DNA from: Lachnospiraceae bacterium
Lineage (GTDB): Bacteria > Bacillota > Clostridia > Lachnospirales > Lachnospiraceae
Reading direction: 5' to 3'
Assembly (NCBI GenBank): GCA_016281605.1
Contig: JAEEJA010000081.1
Location: 1 to 63,644 of the forward strand
Length of the DNA: 63,644 nucleotides
Below, one piece after another: positions 16,986 to 25,319 of this stretch. The translations under genes and the position numbers were made by a program. Positions within the stretch are counted from its first letter, which is position 1. Each line of letters opens with the position of its first letter. The notes beneath the pieces are model-generated. The model worked only from the letters and a program-made list of their open reading frames with translations, was not told the DNA's origin and ran no database searches.

Positions 16986-18440
16986 TTAGACGTTAATTTC
17001 AGCTTTTACACCGAGTATATCTTTATTTGCTTCAAGTATAGGATTTACAACCTCATTTATAAAATCTGTAACCTGACTTGCTGATCTTCCTACATACTTT
17101 GAAGGCTCCATACTTTGTTTTAATTCCTCCAAAGTCATCGGGAAACCTTCATCCTGTGCTATAAGCTCAAGAAGATTATTTTCCTTTCCTTCCTGCTTAA
17201 CATTCTTTCCGGCTTCCATAGACAGCTGTCTTATCTTTTCATGGAGTTCCTGCCTGTCACCACCCGCCTTTACGGCATCCATCATAATATTCTCTGTTGC
17301 CATAAAAGGTAATTCTGACATGAGACGCTTATTTATAACCTTTTCGTATACTACAAGACCATCCACTACATTTAACATAAGATCGAGTATACCGTCTGTA
17401 GCTAAAAAGCCTTCAGGTATGCTAAGTCTCTTGTTTGCAGAGTCATCTAAAGTACGCTCAAACCACTGACATGCAGAAGTAAAATAAGTATTTGTAACAT
17501 CACTCATAACGTATCTTGAAAGTGACGCTATTCTCTCACTTCTCATAGGGTTTCTCTTATAAGCCATAGCAGATGAACCGATCTGATTTTTCTCAAAAGG
17601 CTCTTCTATCTCCTTTAAGTGCTGTAAAAGTCTGATATCATTTGAAAACTTATGAGCACTTGAAGCTATGGATGCAAGTACATTTAATACTCTTGTATCG
17701 AGCTTTCTTGAGTAGGTCTGACCTGAAACAGGGAAACAATTTTCAAATCCCATCTTATTTGCAATCATCTTGTCAAGCTTTTTAACCTTTGTTTCATCTC
17801 CGTTAAAAAGCTCCATGAAACTTGCCTGTGTACCGGTGGTTCCCTTAGAACCAAGTAATTTCATGTTATCAAGCACGAAATCAAGGTCTTCTAAATCCAT
17901 TACAAATTCCTGGCACCATAGAGTTGCTCTCTTACCTACCGTAGTAGGCTGTGCAGGCTGAAAATGTGTAAATGCAAGAGTTGGAAGTGATTTATACTTA
18001 TCCGCGAACTTTGAAAGCTCATCTATAACGCATATAAGTTTCTTTCTTACAAGCTTCAGCGCCTCTGTCATAACTATAACATCAGTATTATCACCTACAT
18101 AACAGGATGTAGCTCCGAGATGTATGATACCCTTGGCCTTTGGACACTGAACACCATAAGCATAAACATGAGACATAACATCATGACGTACCAGTTTTTC
18201 TCTTTCCTTTGCAACATCATAATTGATGTCATCTACGTGAGATTTTAATTCTTCAATCTGCTCATCTGTGATGGCAGGTTCTCCTGATTCGTTGAGAAGA
18301 CCAAGTTCCTTCTCAGTCTCTGCGAGAGCTATCCACAGCTTTCTCCATGTTCTAAATTTCATATCAGGAGAAAATATATACTGCATATCTTTACTAGCAT
18401 ATCTCTCTGATAAAGGACTAACGTATCTGTCCATACTCAT
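16986..18440 (-). CDS. purB: Adenylosuccinate lyase
   Basis: A 484-residue member of the fumarase/aspartase superfamily. The signature SSAMAYKRNPMRSE holds the mobile catalytic loop, and GATSCYVGDN and THFQPAQPTTVGKR supply the His residues. It removes fumarate from adenylosuccinate and from SAICAR in purine synthesis. AAGGAGG lies eight bases before the first of two close ATGs, supporting 18440. It is 45 bases upstream of purA and has its own promoter at 18513-18540. Confidence 0.97.
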   Translation of the reverse strand: MSMDRYVSPLSERYASKDMQYIFSPDMKFRTWRKLWIALAETEKELGLLNESGEPAITDEQIEELKSHVDDINYDVAKEREKLVRHDVMSHVYAYGVQCPKAKGIIHLGATSCYVGDNTDVIVMTEALKLVRKKLICVIDELSKFADKYKSLPTLAFTHFQPAQPTTVGKRATLWCQEFVMDLEDLDFVLDNMKLLGSKGTTGTQASFMELFNGDETKVKKLDKMIANKMGFENCFPVSGQTYSRKLDTRVLNVLASIASSAHKFSNDIRLLQHLKEIEEPFEKNQIGSSAMAYKRNPMRSERIASLSRYVMSDVTNTYFTSACQWFERTLDDSANKRLSIPEGFLATDGILDLMLNVVDGLVVYEKVINKRLMSELPFMATENIMMDAVKAGGDRQELHEKIRQLSMEAGKNVKQEGKENNLLELIAQDEGFPMTLEELKQSMEPSKYVGRSASQVTDFINEVVNPILEANKDILGVKAEINV

Positions 18441-18512
18441 GACTTATGCCTCCTTATAATATAAATAATCTTTTTAAGTACATATGACCTCATAATCAAA
18501 ACATACAGAGTT

Positions 18513-18540
18513 ATTATAACCTTTTTTTCATAAAACACAA
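18513..18540 (-). promoter_or_regulatory. Promoter of purB
   Basis: On the minus strand TTGTGT and TATAAT are 16 bases apart, about 75 bases upstream of the purB ATG. The -10 box is perfect, the -35 box partial. No purine riboswitch or PurBox was recognised in the leader. Confidence 0.6.
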
Positions 18541-18559
18541 GAAAAATATTAAATTACAT

Positions 18560-19831
18560 TTACTCATCTTCATCTTCTGCATCCACAGTTGCTATGATTC
18601 CTCTTTGGAATTTCTTTGTTAATATACGTATAATTGTCTCATCTATCATAGCTTCGTCGATTTCACCGGACTTAACAGCGTCGTAAACCGCACTGTAGGC
18701 TTCCTTTAAGTCGTGTGGCATAAGGATGATGTCTGCTCCTGCCTTAATTGCCTTTACACAAGCTTCACCTGTTGAGTAGTAATCTGTGATTGAACTCATG
18801 TCAAATGCATCTGTTATGCATATTCCCTCAAACTTAAGTTCTTCTCGAAGTATAACTCTCATAATGAGATCTGACATACTTGCAGGAGTGTTGGTTTCTG
18901 TGACCTTGCTTACAGAAATATGTGATACCATTACAAAGTCCGCTCCTGCTTCTATTCCTGCTTCAAAAGGCACAAAATCAACCTTTCTGAGATTTGCTAT
19001 ATCACTGTCTATATCAACACTTGTTACATGTGTATCTCCGGTTGAAGATCCCTGTCCCGGAAAATGCTTTAAAGTTGACGATACATTTTCCCCTTGGGTT
19101 CCTTCTACAAAATTTGTAACGTACTGCGAAACCTTCTCAGGATCCGAACCAAAAGAACGATCTCCTATTTCCAAATTCAGTTCACTGGTATTTACATCGG
19201 CTACAGGTGCAAGATTCACATTAAATCCTAATTCTTTAAGATCCGTTGCTATTATGCTTCCCATTCGCTTGCAGTAGTCCGGAGACTGCTTTTCTCCGAT
19301 TACAAAAGGAGTTTGAAATGTAGTGGTATGCATGTCAGGGTTAGAGCCAATCCTTGCAACTCTTCCTCCCTCTTCATCTACCATTACAAATAGAGGAATC
19401 TCAGAATTTTTTTGTAATTTGTTTATAAGTCTTGTGGTCTGTCTTCTGTTTCTAAGATTTCTGGAAAAAAGTATGACCCCTCCTACATGATACTTTTCTA
19501 AAGTCTGTTTCATGCGTTTGTTGAATTTGGTATGTTCATAATAGCTTCCCTTTTTACTGTCTAAAAGTTCAAGATTTACAGAAAAAAGTTGCCCGATTTT
19601 CTCATCAAAATCCAACTCTTCCACATACTTCATTGCAACTCCTCTTGCAGAATCAAAGTCTATTTCTTTTCTTTCAATACTAACAGCACTTTTTGTTGCA
19701 ACTATATTAACATCAGCCACGCTATCGCCTCTCAGATAAGCTCCAAGCCTATCAAAAAAGGAGCAACCGGTGGCAAAAAAACAGGTTATACAGATAGAAA
19801 ATATTAGTATTAAACTTGATATTTTTTTCAT
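18560..19831 (-). CDS. GH3 beta-N-acetylhexosaminidase lipoprotein (NagZ-like)
   Basis: A 423-residue lipoprotein: the signal helix ends in FATGC, with Cys23 as the lipidated residue. The body is a single TIM barrel of family GH3, NagZ type. FVMVDEEGGRVARI starts the substrate site, KHFPGQGSSTGDTH contains the Lys-His pair and the Asp-x-His used as acid/base in NagZ, and CITDAFDMSSI carries the likely nucleophile Asp. Such enzymes release N-acetylglucosamine from muropeptides, and lipoprotein forms act at the outer face of the membrane. Gram-positive versions often have a second C-terminal domain; this one does not. The C-terminus is an acidic DAEDEDE tail. It lies 58 bases downstream of aroC. 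Confidence 0.93.
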   Translation of the reverse strand: MKKISSLILIFSICITCFFATGCSFFDRLGAYLRGDSVADVNIVATKSAVSIERKEIDFDSARGVAMKYVEELDFDEKIGQLFSVNLELLDSKKGSYYEHTKFNKRMKQTLEKYHVGGVILFSRNLRNRRQTTRLINKLQKNSEIPLFVMVDEEGGRVARIGSNPDMHTTTFQTPFVIGEKQSPDYCKRMGSIIATDLKELGFNVNLAPVADVNTSELNLEIGDRSFGSDPEKVSQYVTNFVEGTQGENVSSTLKHFPGQGSSTGDTHVTSVDIDSDIANLRKVDFVPFEAGIEAGADFVMVSHISVSKVTETNTPASMSDLIMRVILREELKFEGICITDAFDMSSITDYYSTGEACVKAIKAGADIILMPHDLKEAYSAVYDAVKSGEIDEAMIDETIIRILTKKFQRGIIATVDAEDEDE

Positions 19832-19889
19832 AAATATTTATTCCCTTTTTTATCCCTAAATATGATTTTTTCAATAAATATAAAAAGAT

Positions 19890-21044
19890 TTATCTGAAAA
19901 AATCAACTACTGCATCCATCCTGGATGTCATGGATGTAAGAAGTAAATCAAAAAGTGTTAATGCAACCATGGATTCTACCACAACCACAGCTCTTGGAGC
20001 TATCACAGGGTCATGCCTTCCCTGAATACTTATGTCCATACCTTTACCTGATATACTGATGGTTCTTTGCTGTTTAGATATAGATGGAGTTGGTTTAAAT
20101 GCTGCCGATAAAAGAATGGGATCCGAATCAGATATTCCGCCAAGTATACCTCCGGCATTGTTGGTACTTTTTATATTTGAAATCAGATTACCATCTTCAT
20201 CAAAGAAATAATTTACCATTCCTCTCTTATTTTCATGTGGGTCATCTCCCGTGAATTCATCATTATTGTCTGAACCCTTAGAGCTACATACTGTAAAACC
20301 TGCACCTATGGAAACACCCTTTACGGCACCTATGGACATAACTGCCTGAGCAAGACGAGCATCTAACTTATCAAATACCGGCTCTCCTACTCCTGCAGGA
20401 AGTCCCGTCACAACACAATCAACCATACCTCCTAGGGAATCACACTCTTTTCTTGCAAAGTCAATGGCTTCCATAGCTCTTTGTGAAGCTTCAAGATCCG
20501 GCATATATATAGGACTTTTCATTATGTTATGCCTATCAACCTTTACTCTGTCTACCTTTACATTACCAATCTGTGAAGTGTATGCTGTTACCTGCACTCC
20601 AAGTTCCTTGAGAGCCTCAAGTGCTATAGCTCCTGCTGCCACTCTTCCTATGGTTTCTCTTCCGGAAGATCTTCCTCCTCCTCGATAATCCCTAAAACCG
20701 AACTTTTCATCAAAAGTATAATCAGCGTGACCTGGTCTATAGTAAGATGCTATATCCTTATAATCCTTAGAATGCTGATCCTCATTTCTGACTATCATGG
20801 ATATAGGAGTTCCTGTGGTCTTACCCTCAAAAACTCCGGATAGTATCTCAATTGAATCAGACTCTTTTCTCTGTGTGGAAAACCTGTTTTGCCCCGGTTT
20901 TCTCCTGTCCATGTAAATCTGTATTTTTTCTTCTTCGAGAGAAAGCCCTGCAGGACAACCATCTACCACAACTCCTATGGCCTTTCCATGCGATTCACCC
21001 CATGTAGTACATCTAAAAATATTGCCAAATGTTGAACCAGCCAT
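19890..21044 (-). CDS. aroC: Chorismate synthase
   Basis: A 384-residue enzyme forming chorismate from EPSP with reduced FMN, the last shared step to aromatic amino acids. Family stretches are GNIFRCTTWGESHG at the N-terminus, DRRKPGQ, GTPISMIVRNEDQ, RPGHADYTF, GRSSGRET and ADGILGGI-like NNAGGILGGIS. The ATG at 21044 has GGAGG five bases upstream; the upstream in-frame ATG at 21083 has none. No other shikimate genes are near, so aroC appears alone between the cellulase and the GH3 lipoprotein. Confidence 0.97.
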   Translation of the reverse strand: MAGSTFGNIFRCTTWGESHGKAIGVVVDGCPAGLSLEEEKIQIYMDRRKPGQNRFSTQRKESDSIEILSGVFEGKTTGTPISMIVRNEDQHSKDYKDIASYYRPGHADYTFDEKFGFRDYRGGGRSSGRETIGRVAAGAIALEALKELGVQVTAYTSQIGNVKVDRVKVDRHNIMKSPIYMPDLEASQRAMEAIDFARKECDSLGGMVDCVVTGLPAGVGEPVFDKLDARLAQAVMSIGAVKGVSIGAGFTVCSSKGSDNNDEFTGDDPHENKRGMVNYFFDEDGNLISNIKSTNNAGGILGGISDSDPILLSAAFKPTPSISKQQRTISISGKGMDISIQGRHDPVIAPRAVVVVESMVALTLFDLLLTSMTSRMDAVVDFFR

Positions 21045-21075
21045 AAAAACCTCCAAAAATATGTTTAAAATGCAA

Positions 21076-21111
21076 TTACCCAAGAGGCCGTTTTTTTAGC
21101 CTCCCGGGTAA
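21076..21111 (-). terminator. Hairpin between the GH9 gene and aroC
   Basis: TTACCC and GGGTAA, then GAGGC and GCCTC, pair around an A/T loop with one small internal mismatch. It lies 20 bases after the GH9 stop codon. The run of Ts is in the loop rather than after the stem, so it may attenuate or protect the 3' end rather than terminate fully. Confidence 0.5.
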
Positions 21112-21131
21112 ATAATACTCTATTTTTTACT

Positions 21132-24100
21132 TTATACAGCTGTTATAGAAACAACCGTTACGCCCTTACCACTACGAAGAGTAAGATTAATCTTTTCTTT
21201 TCTTTTAGCTCTTATACTTAACCTAACTCGTCTATTATACACCTTAGTTATTCTTACGGCAAGCTTCGACTTTGGATAGCTTAACCTGACAGCTGAAGCT
21301 CTCATACCACTTTTAGCTGTAGTAAGAATTATATTTTTTGTATATTTTTTATTTGATCTTATCTTAATTCTTACGATTTTTCTGTTTGAAGAAGCAGATT
21401 TCGACTCTTCCTCACCATTATCTCTAACTCCCTCTTCCGGAGCCTGTGTTACGTTCGCAGCAGGCGTTTGTGATGGTGTAACAGTATTACTTGCAGAACT
21501 TCCATTCTGATTTTCTGCAGGTGTAGCAGATGGAACCTCAGATGGTGAAGCACTCGGTGAAGCACTTGTTTCATCACTCTCATTAGGCTCTGCGGATGGT
21601 GTTACGCTTGGTGATACGTTTGGTTCATCACTTTCATCAGGCTCTGCGGATGGTGTCGCACTTGGTGATGCGCTTGGTTCATCACTCTCATTAGGCTCTG
21701 TGGATGGTGAAACAATTGGTAATTGGTTATTCTTTAATTCTTTCAGTTTAGCTTCTGCATCAGTAAGAATCTTATATTCTTCAGCGGTTATTAAATCCTT
21801 TTGATCCGGTGTTAAAGCATTATAGGCATCTCTAGCCACATTTATTTCCTCTTCCAAATCAAGATTTACTTCTCCTATTGTTCTAATCTTTTCTACTACT
21901 TCATTAGCTGCAGCCTTGTCAGCTTTTTCTTTAGATACTATTGCCTCAATAAGGGCTTGATATTGTGATTCTGCATTTGTAAGAACCTTGTACTCATCTT
22001 CAGTTATTATTGCCTTTTGATCTGCTGTAAGACTATCATATGCTTCTCTTGCAGCTGCAATTTTTTCACCTGATTCATAATTTACAGAACCGATTGTATT
22101 TATCTTTTCTAGAACAGAAGCTGCAGCAGCCTCATCTTTCTTCTCCTTTTCATCCTCAACTACGGTTGGTGACGGACTTGGACTATCACTCTCTTCCGGT
22201 TCTACCGATGGTGATACACTTGGTGATGGACTTGGACTATCACTCTCTTCCGGCTCTACCGATGGTGATACACTTGGTGACGGACTTGGACTGTCACTCT
22301 CTTCCGGCTCTACCGATGGTGACACACTTGGTGACGGACTTGGACTGTCACTCTCTTCCGGCTCTACCGATGGTGATACACTTGGTGACGGACTTGGACT
22401 GTCACTCTCTTCCGGCTCTACCGATGGTGACACACTTGGTGACGGACTTGGTGATTCACCCTCCTCAGGTTCCGAATCAATTCCATAACATTTATTCTCT
22501 CTTATTCCGATAGAGGTAAGATCTGTCTTTGTATCGAGATCATTAATAGCATCTACATCATTCTTATGGAGCAGATATAGTCCTGCAGCAGCTCCAACTA
22601 TACCAGCATTATAATCAAGGGCTACTTCGTTACAATTATAATCTGTCTGAAGGTCATTATATGTGTCGTTAGTATCACTTGGTCCTCCTACTAAAGCTCC
22701 AAGTAATGTATAGTGATTTGCCGAAACTACACTTGAATCAGACGAGTTAGATGCTGCTCTATGATGAGGATATTTACTTGAATTTTCATTATAACCAACT
22801 ATAAAATTCCTTTTACTTTTGTTATTTCCAAGTAAGTATTTCATCTGACCCGTTGCCCATGAAGAAAATGAGCCGTCTGTCATATTGAAAATGTCTTTTT
22901 CTTTATCATAAGAAAGTCCCACAAACTGATTATTGGCATTATACCTGGCAGAGCCCCATCCATCTACAATTTTAAAGCCCTGAGCAGATACATTACTTCC
23001 ATAATTAGCAAATGAGTACATAGAAGGATAATCCTTCCTAAGTATAGAGCTAACAGGCCATGTGTTATCCCATGACAAAGCCCATCCAATGCTTATACTA
23101 CTGTAATTTTCATCAGCGATTGTCTTATACTTTGCTTCACCCGTTGCTATGTAAAGAGCTTCTGCAGCAGCTGTATAATCGTCCTTCCAACTTGAAGATG
23201 CGTAAAATCCTGAAGCTCCCAGAGTTGCAACTGTCTTGCTATTATTCTTTACAAATTCAAATAGATCCTTAGCAACCTTTAAATCTTCTTCGTTTTTAAA
23301 GTTTATATAATTAAGTGCAAGTGCAGATATGGCAACACTCACTTCATCAGTAGCAGGATTAGAGCTATCCGCAAAGTAAGCAGGTCTGTCAGTAGTCTGC
23401 TTTTCAGGCGGACCCCAATATCCATGATCTGAATTACCTTCTCCTACCTGATAGCAAAACGCTTTAACACTATCTCCATCATAAACTGTACATCTTTTAA
23501 AATAATCACAGAAATAATCCATGATAAGCTTATAATGTGATGTTTGATTTAATTCATCAAAAGCTTCACCAAATTCATAGTAAGCAAGTCCGAGAACTGT
23601 TGCACTGTAACCCTGTGGAAGACCAAACTTAACATGATCTCCTGCATCATGGAAGCCTCCTGACACATCAACGGTTTTACTGAAACTTCCGCTTGTATAT
23701 GTTACTGATTTCTCTGCAGTATGGCAATCATCTCTCCATGAAAATGCACTCTTTTCTCCAACTTCAGTACCACACATATTGGCATCATAAAAATACAGTA
23801 CATCTTGTAAAAGCTTTGCGTAATTATATTCTACATCCAGATTAAGATTTGTAGTAGAATCTGCTACCTGTCCACCTTCACTACCTGAGCTGCCACTACT
23901 ACCTGACCCACCTGCTGACGAAGCAGCTGAAACAACAGAGTCAAATGCTCCTGTACTTGAGCTTCCCTTAACATAGTAAACAACAGCTTTTGAGGTATCT
24001 ATATTAGATGAGCCTTTATAATTGAACTTATATTCACCTTCACTTGTACTACCAAAGCTTCCTCCTGCCTGTATTATATTATCCGAGGAATTGGAAGGAG

Positions 24101-24908
24101 TAAGATACAGGTACTCTGAATCATAGCTTATCTTAACCTTTGCCCATGAACCCCACTGCTCAGCTGAAGTTATACCGCTTACAGGCACTCTAACAATCCA
24201 GTCTCCTATGCTTACAGAAAGACTATTATTTACTTTAAGAAAATACTCATGATAATCTCCGGATATATTGGAGCTTGTGATAGTAGCCTTTACACTTGAT
24301 GAACTCTCTCCAATCTGAGTAGGATCTGTCTGAGTTTCATCTACACCCGCATCGTGGGTTGACTCACCCTCATAATAAGATATAGTATAACTTGCTCCCT
24401 CGATAGCTGACGCTGCAACCTGCATCCCCATGCCATCTGCACATTCGCCTATATCAATTGTTTTATTATCCCACTCTTCCTCATCACCAGTACCCTTGAA
24501 GGTAACAATTGAGATAGTGTGACCTGAAGCCGAAACACCATTCCAGCCTGCATTCCACTTATTACCAAGATCCGAACCTGTATCTATGGATACACTCCAA
24601 TCACTGATGACTTTTCCTGTGTTATTAACAACCTTTATGGCATACTGTGTAAGATCTACAGCAGGAGAACCACTTCCCCAAGTATTTGCGGGAATTGTTT
24701 TTTCAACAGTAAGACTGAGATAAACATCTCCTGTTTCGTTTCCAATCACTCCGTTTACGGTAATTAAATTACCTGCGGCATCAGCGTGTTGGCCGGTGTT
24801 AAAAACAGTTATTCCTGTTACAATAAGCGCTATAGTGAGTAACCAGGAAATTACTCTTTTACTACCTCTTCCTAACTTAACCCCCGGATTTTCTTTTTTG
24901 CAACCCAT
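21132..24908 (-). CDS. Secreted GH9 endoglucanase with two N-terminal beta-sandwich modules and a basic C-terminal domain
   Basis: A 1258-residue modular enzyme. Order: signal peptide (basic stretch, helix 19-38, cut near ADAAG about 45); two beta-sandwich modules (about 46-190 and 203-311) with NNTGKVISDW and WNAGW patterns suggesting CBM2-like binding; Gly-Ser linker; GH9 (354-779); Ser-Pro-Glu repeats (817-919); two alpha-helical repeats (about 921-1061) with AYDSLTADQK and AYNALTPDQK; a second Ser/Pro linker; and a basic C-terminal domain (about 1173-1258). The GH9 catalytic residues are present: Asp421 and Asp424 in DAGDHVKF, PHHRAAS, and Glu761 in CNEVALDYNAG. It should cut cellulose outside the cell. 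The ATG at 24908 has GGAGG five bases upstream. No dockerin, sortase motif or S-layer domain was seen; the basic domain may be the surface anchor. Confidence 0.93.
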   Translation of the reverse strand: MGCKKENPGVKLGRGSKRVISWLLTIALIVTGITVFNTGQHADAAGNLITVNGVIGNETGDVYLSLTVEKTIPANTWGSGSPAVDLTQYAIKVVNNTGKVISDWSVSIDTGSDLGNKWNAGWNGVSASGHTISIVTFKGTGDEEEWDNKTIDIGECADGMGMQVAASAIEGASYTISYYEGESTHDAGVDETQTDPTQIGESSSSVKATITSSNISGDYHEYFLKVNNSLSVSIGDWIVRVPVSGITSAEQWGSWAKVKISYDSEYLYLTPSNSSDNIIQAGGSFGSTSEGEYKFNYKGSSNIDTSKAVVYYVKGSSSTGAFDSVVSAASSAGGSGSSGSSGSEGGQVADSTTNLNLDVEYNYAKLLQDVLYFYDANMCGTEVGEKSAFSWRDDCHTAEKSVTYTSGSFSKTVDVSGGFHDAGDHVKFGLPQGYSATVLGLAYYEFGEAFDELNQTSHYKLIMDYFCDYFKRCTVYDGDSVKAFCYQVGEGNSDHGYWGPPEKQTTDRPAYFADSSNPATDEVSVAISALALNYINFKNEEDLKVAKDLFEFVKNNSKTVATLGASGFYASSSWKDDYTAAAEALYIATGEAKYKTIADENYSSISIGWALSWDNTWPVSSILRKDYPSMYSFANYGSNVSAQGFKIVDGWGSARYNANNQFVGLSYDKEKDIFNMTDGSFSSWATGQMKYLLGNNKSKRNFIVGYNENSSKYPHHRAASNSSDSSVVSANHYTLLGALVGGPSDTNDTYNDLQTDYNCNEVALDYNAGIVGAAAGLYLLHKNDVDAINDLDTKTDLTSIGIRENKCYGIDSEPEEGESPSPSPSVSPSVEPEESDSPSPSPSVSPSVEPEESDSPSPSPSVSPSVEPEESDSPSPSPSVSPSVEPEESDSPSPSPSVSPSVEPEESDSPSPSPTVVEDEKEKKDEAAAASVLEKINTIGSVNYESGEKIAAAREAYDSLTADQKAIITEDEYKVLTNAESQYQALIEAIVSKEKADKAAANEVVEKIRTIGEVNLDLEEEINVARDAYNALTPDQKDLITAEEYKILTDAEAKLKELKNNQLPIVSPSTEPNESDEPSASPSATPSAEPDESDEPNVSPSVTPSAEPNESDETSASPSASPSEVPSATPAENQNGSSASNTVTPSQTPAANVTQAPEEGVRDNGEEESKSASSNRKIVRIKIRSNKKYTKNIILTTAKSGMRASAVRLSYPKSKLAVRITKVYNRRVRLSIRAKRKEKINLTLRSGKGVTVVSITAV
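22163..22476 (-). repeat. 54-bp tandem repeat coding for 18-residue Ser-Pro-Glu units
   Basis: Five full copies and a partial sixth copy of a 54-base unit lie inside the GH9 gene. Each encodes SPSPSPSVSPSVEPEESD (18 residues). Copies differ mainly at third positions (for example GAT/GAC), so they are recent or homogenised. The sixth copy ends in SPSPSPTVV. It is a flexible, probably glycosylated linker, prone to gain or loss of units. Confidence 0.9.
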
Positions 24909-24939
24909 GATAACCTCCATTTGATTTGAAAAAAAAATT

Positions 24940-25206
24940 TTAATACTTTGTCTTAAAGGTTCTTTCATCTTCAACTTCAGATATAATCTTAACATTCATA
25001 TCTGTCACATCTATATACCTGTCCCTTTTTATGGACAAGATCAATTGATCGATAATTTCTTCCTTACCCTGAACTTCCATGGTAACAGAGCCATCATACT
25101 CATTTCTAACCCATCCTGTGAGTCTCAAAGAATCTGCTGTATATTTGGCTTTGTAACGAAATCCAACCCCTTGAACTCTTCCGTAAAAATTATATCTTCT
25201 TCTCAC
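24940..25206 (-). CDS. acyP: Acylphosphatase
   Basis: An 88-residue protein with the acylphosphatase fold. GRVQGVGFRYKA contains the phosphate loop with the catalytic Arg, and GWVRNEYDGSVTMEVQG holds the catalytic Asn. It hydrolyses acyl phosphates such as acetyl phosphate. The start is GTG at 25206, with AAAGG about nine bases upstream. The promoter at 25256-25285 serves it and possibly the GH9 gene 31 bases downstream. Confidence 0.93.
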   Translation of the reverse strand: MRRRYNFYGRVQGVGFRYKAKYTADSLRLTGWVRNEYDGSVTMEVQGKEEIIDQLILSIKRDRYIDVTDMNVKIISEVEDERTFKTKY

Positions 25207-25255
25207 TGATTTTTACCTTTTCTTTCATATTTCCTTTTTATACGCACCATCTAAT

Positions 25256-25285
25256 ATTATACCATATTTATATTCTGTATGTCAT
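25256..25285 (-). promoter_or_regulatory. Promoter upstream of acylphosphatase and GH9
   Basis: On the minus strand ATGACA and TATAAT are 18 bases apart, about 50 bases before the acylphosphatase start. No other good promoter precedes the GH9 gene. Confidence 0.65.
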
Positions 25286-25319
25286 TCTTTATTTTTGCAT
25301 TTTATATGCCCTAACCGGC

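Noticed and set aside
18441..18559. Purine riboswitch or PurBox ahead of purB
   Set aside because: The leader is short and AT-rich, without the conserved purine-riboswitch loops or an obvious PurR box pair.
22163..22476. Possible CRISPR array
   Set aside because: The 54-base units are contiguous, with no unique spacers, and are in frame in a protein linker.
22040..22513. Plus-strand 157-residue repetitive reading frame rich in His, Leu and Pro
   Set aside because: It is the antisense reading of the 54-bp Ser-Pro-Glu repeats of the GH9 gene. Long repeats without stops give such shadows.
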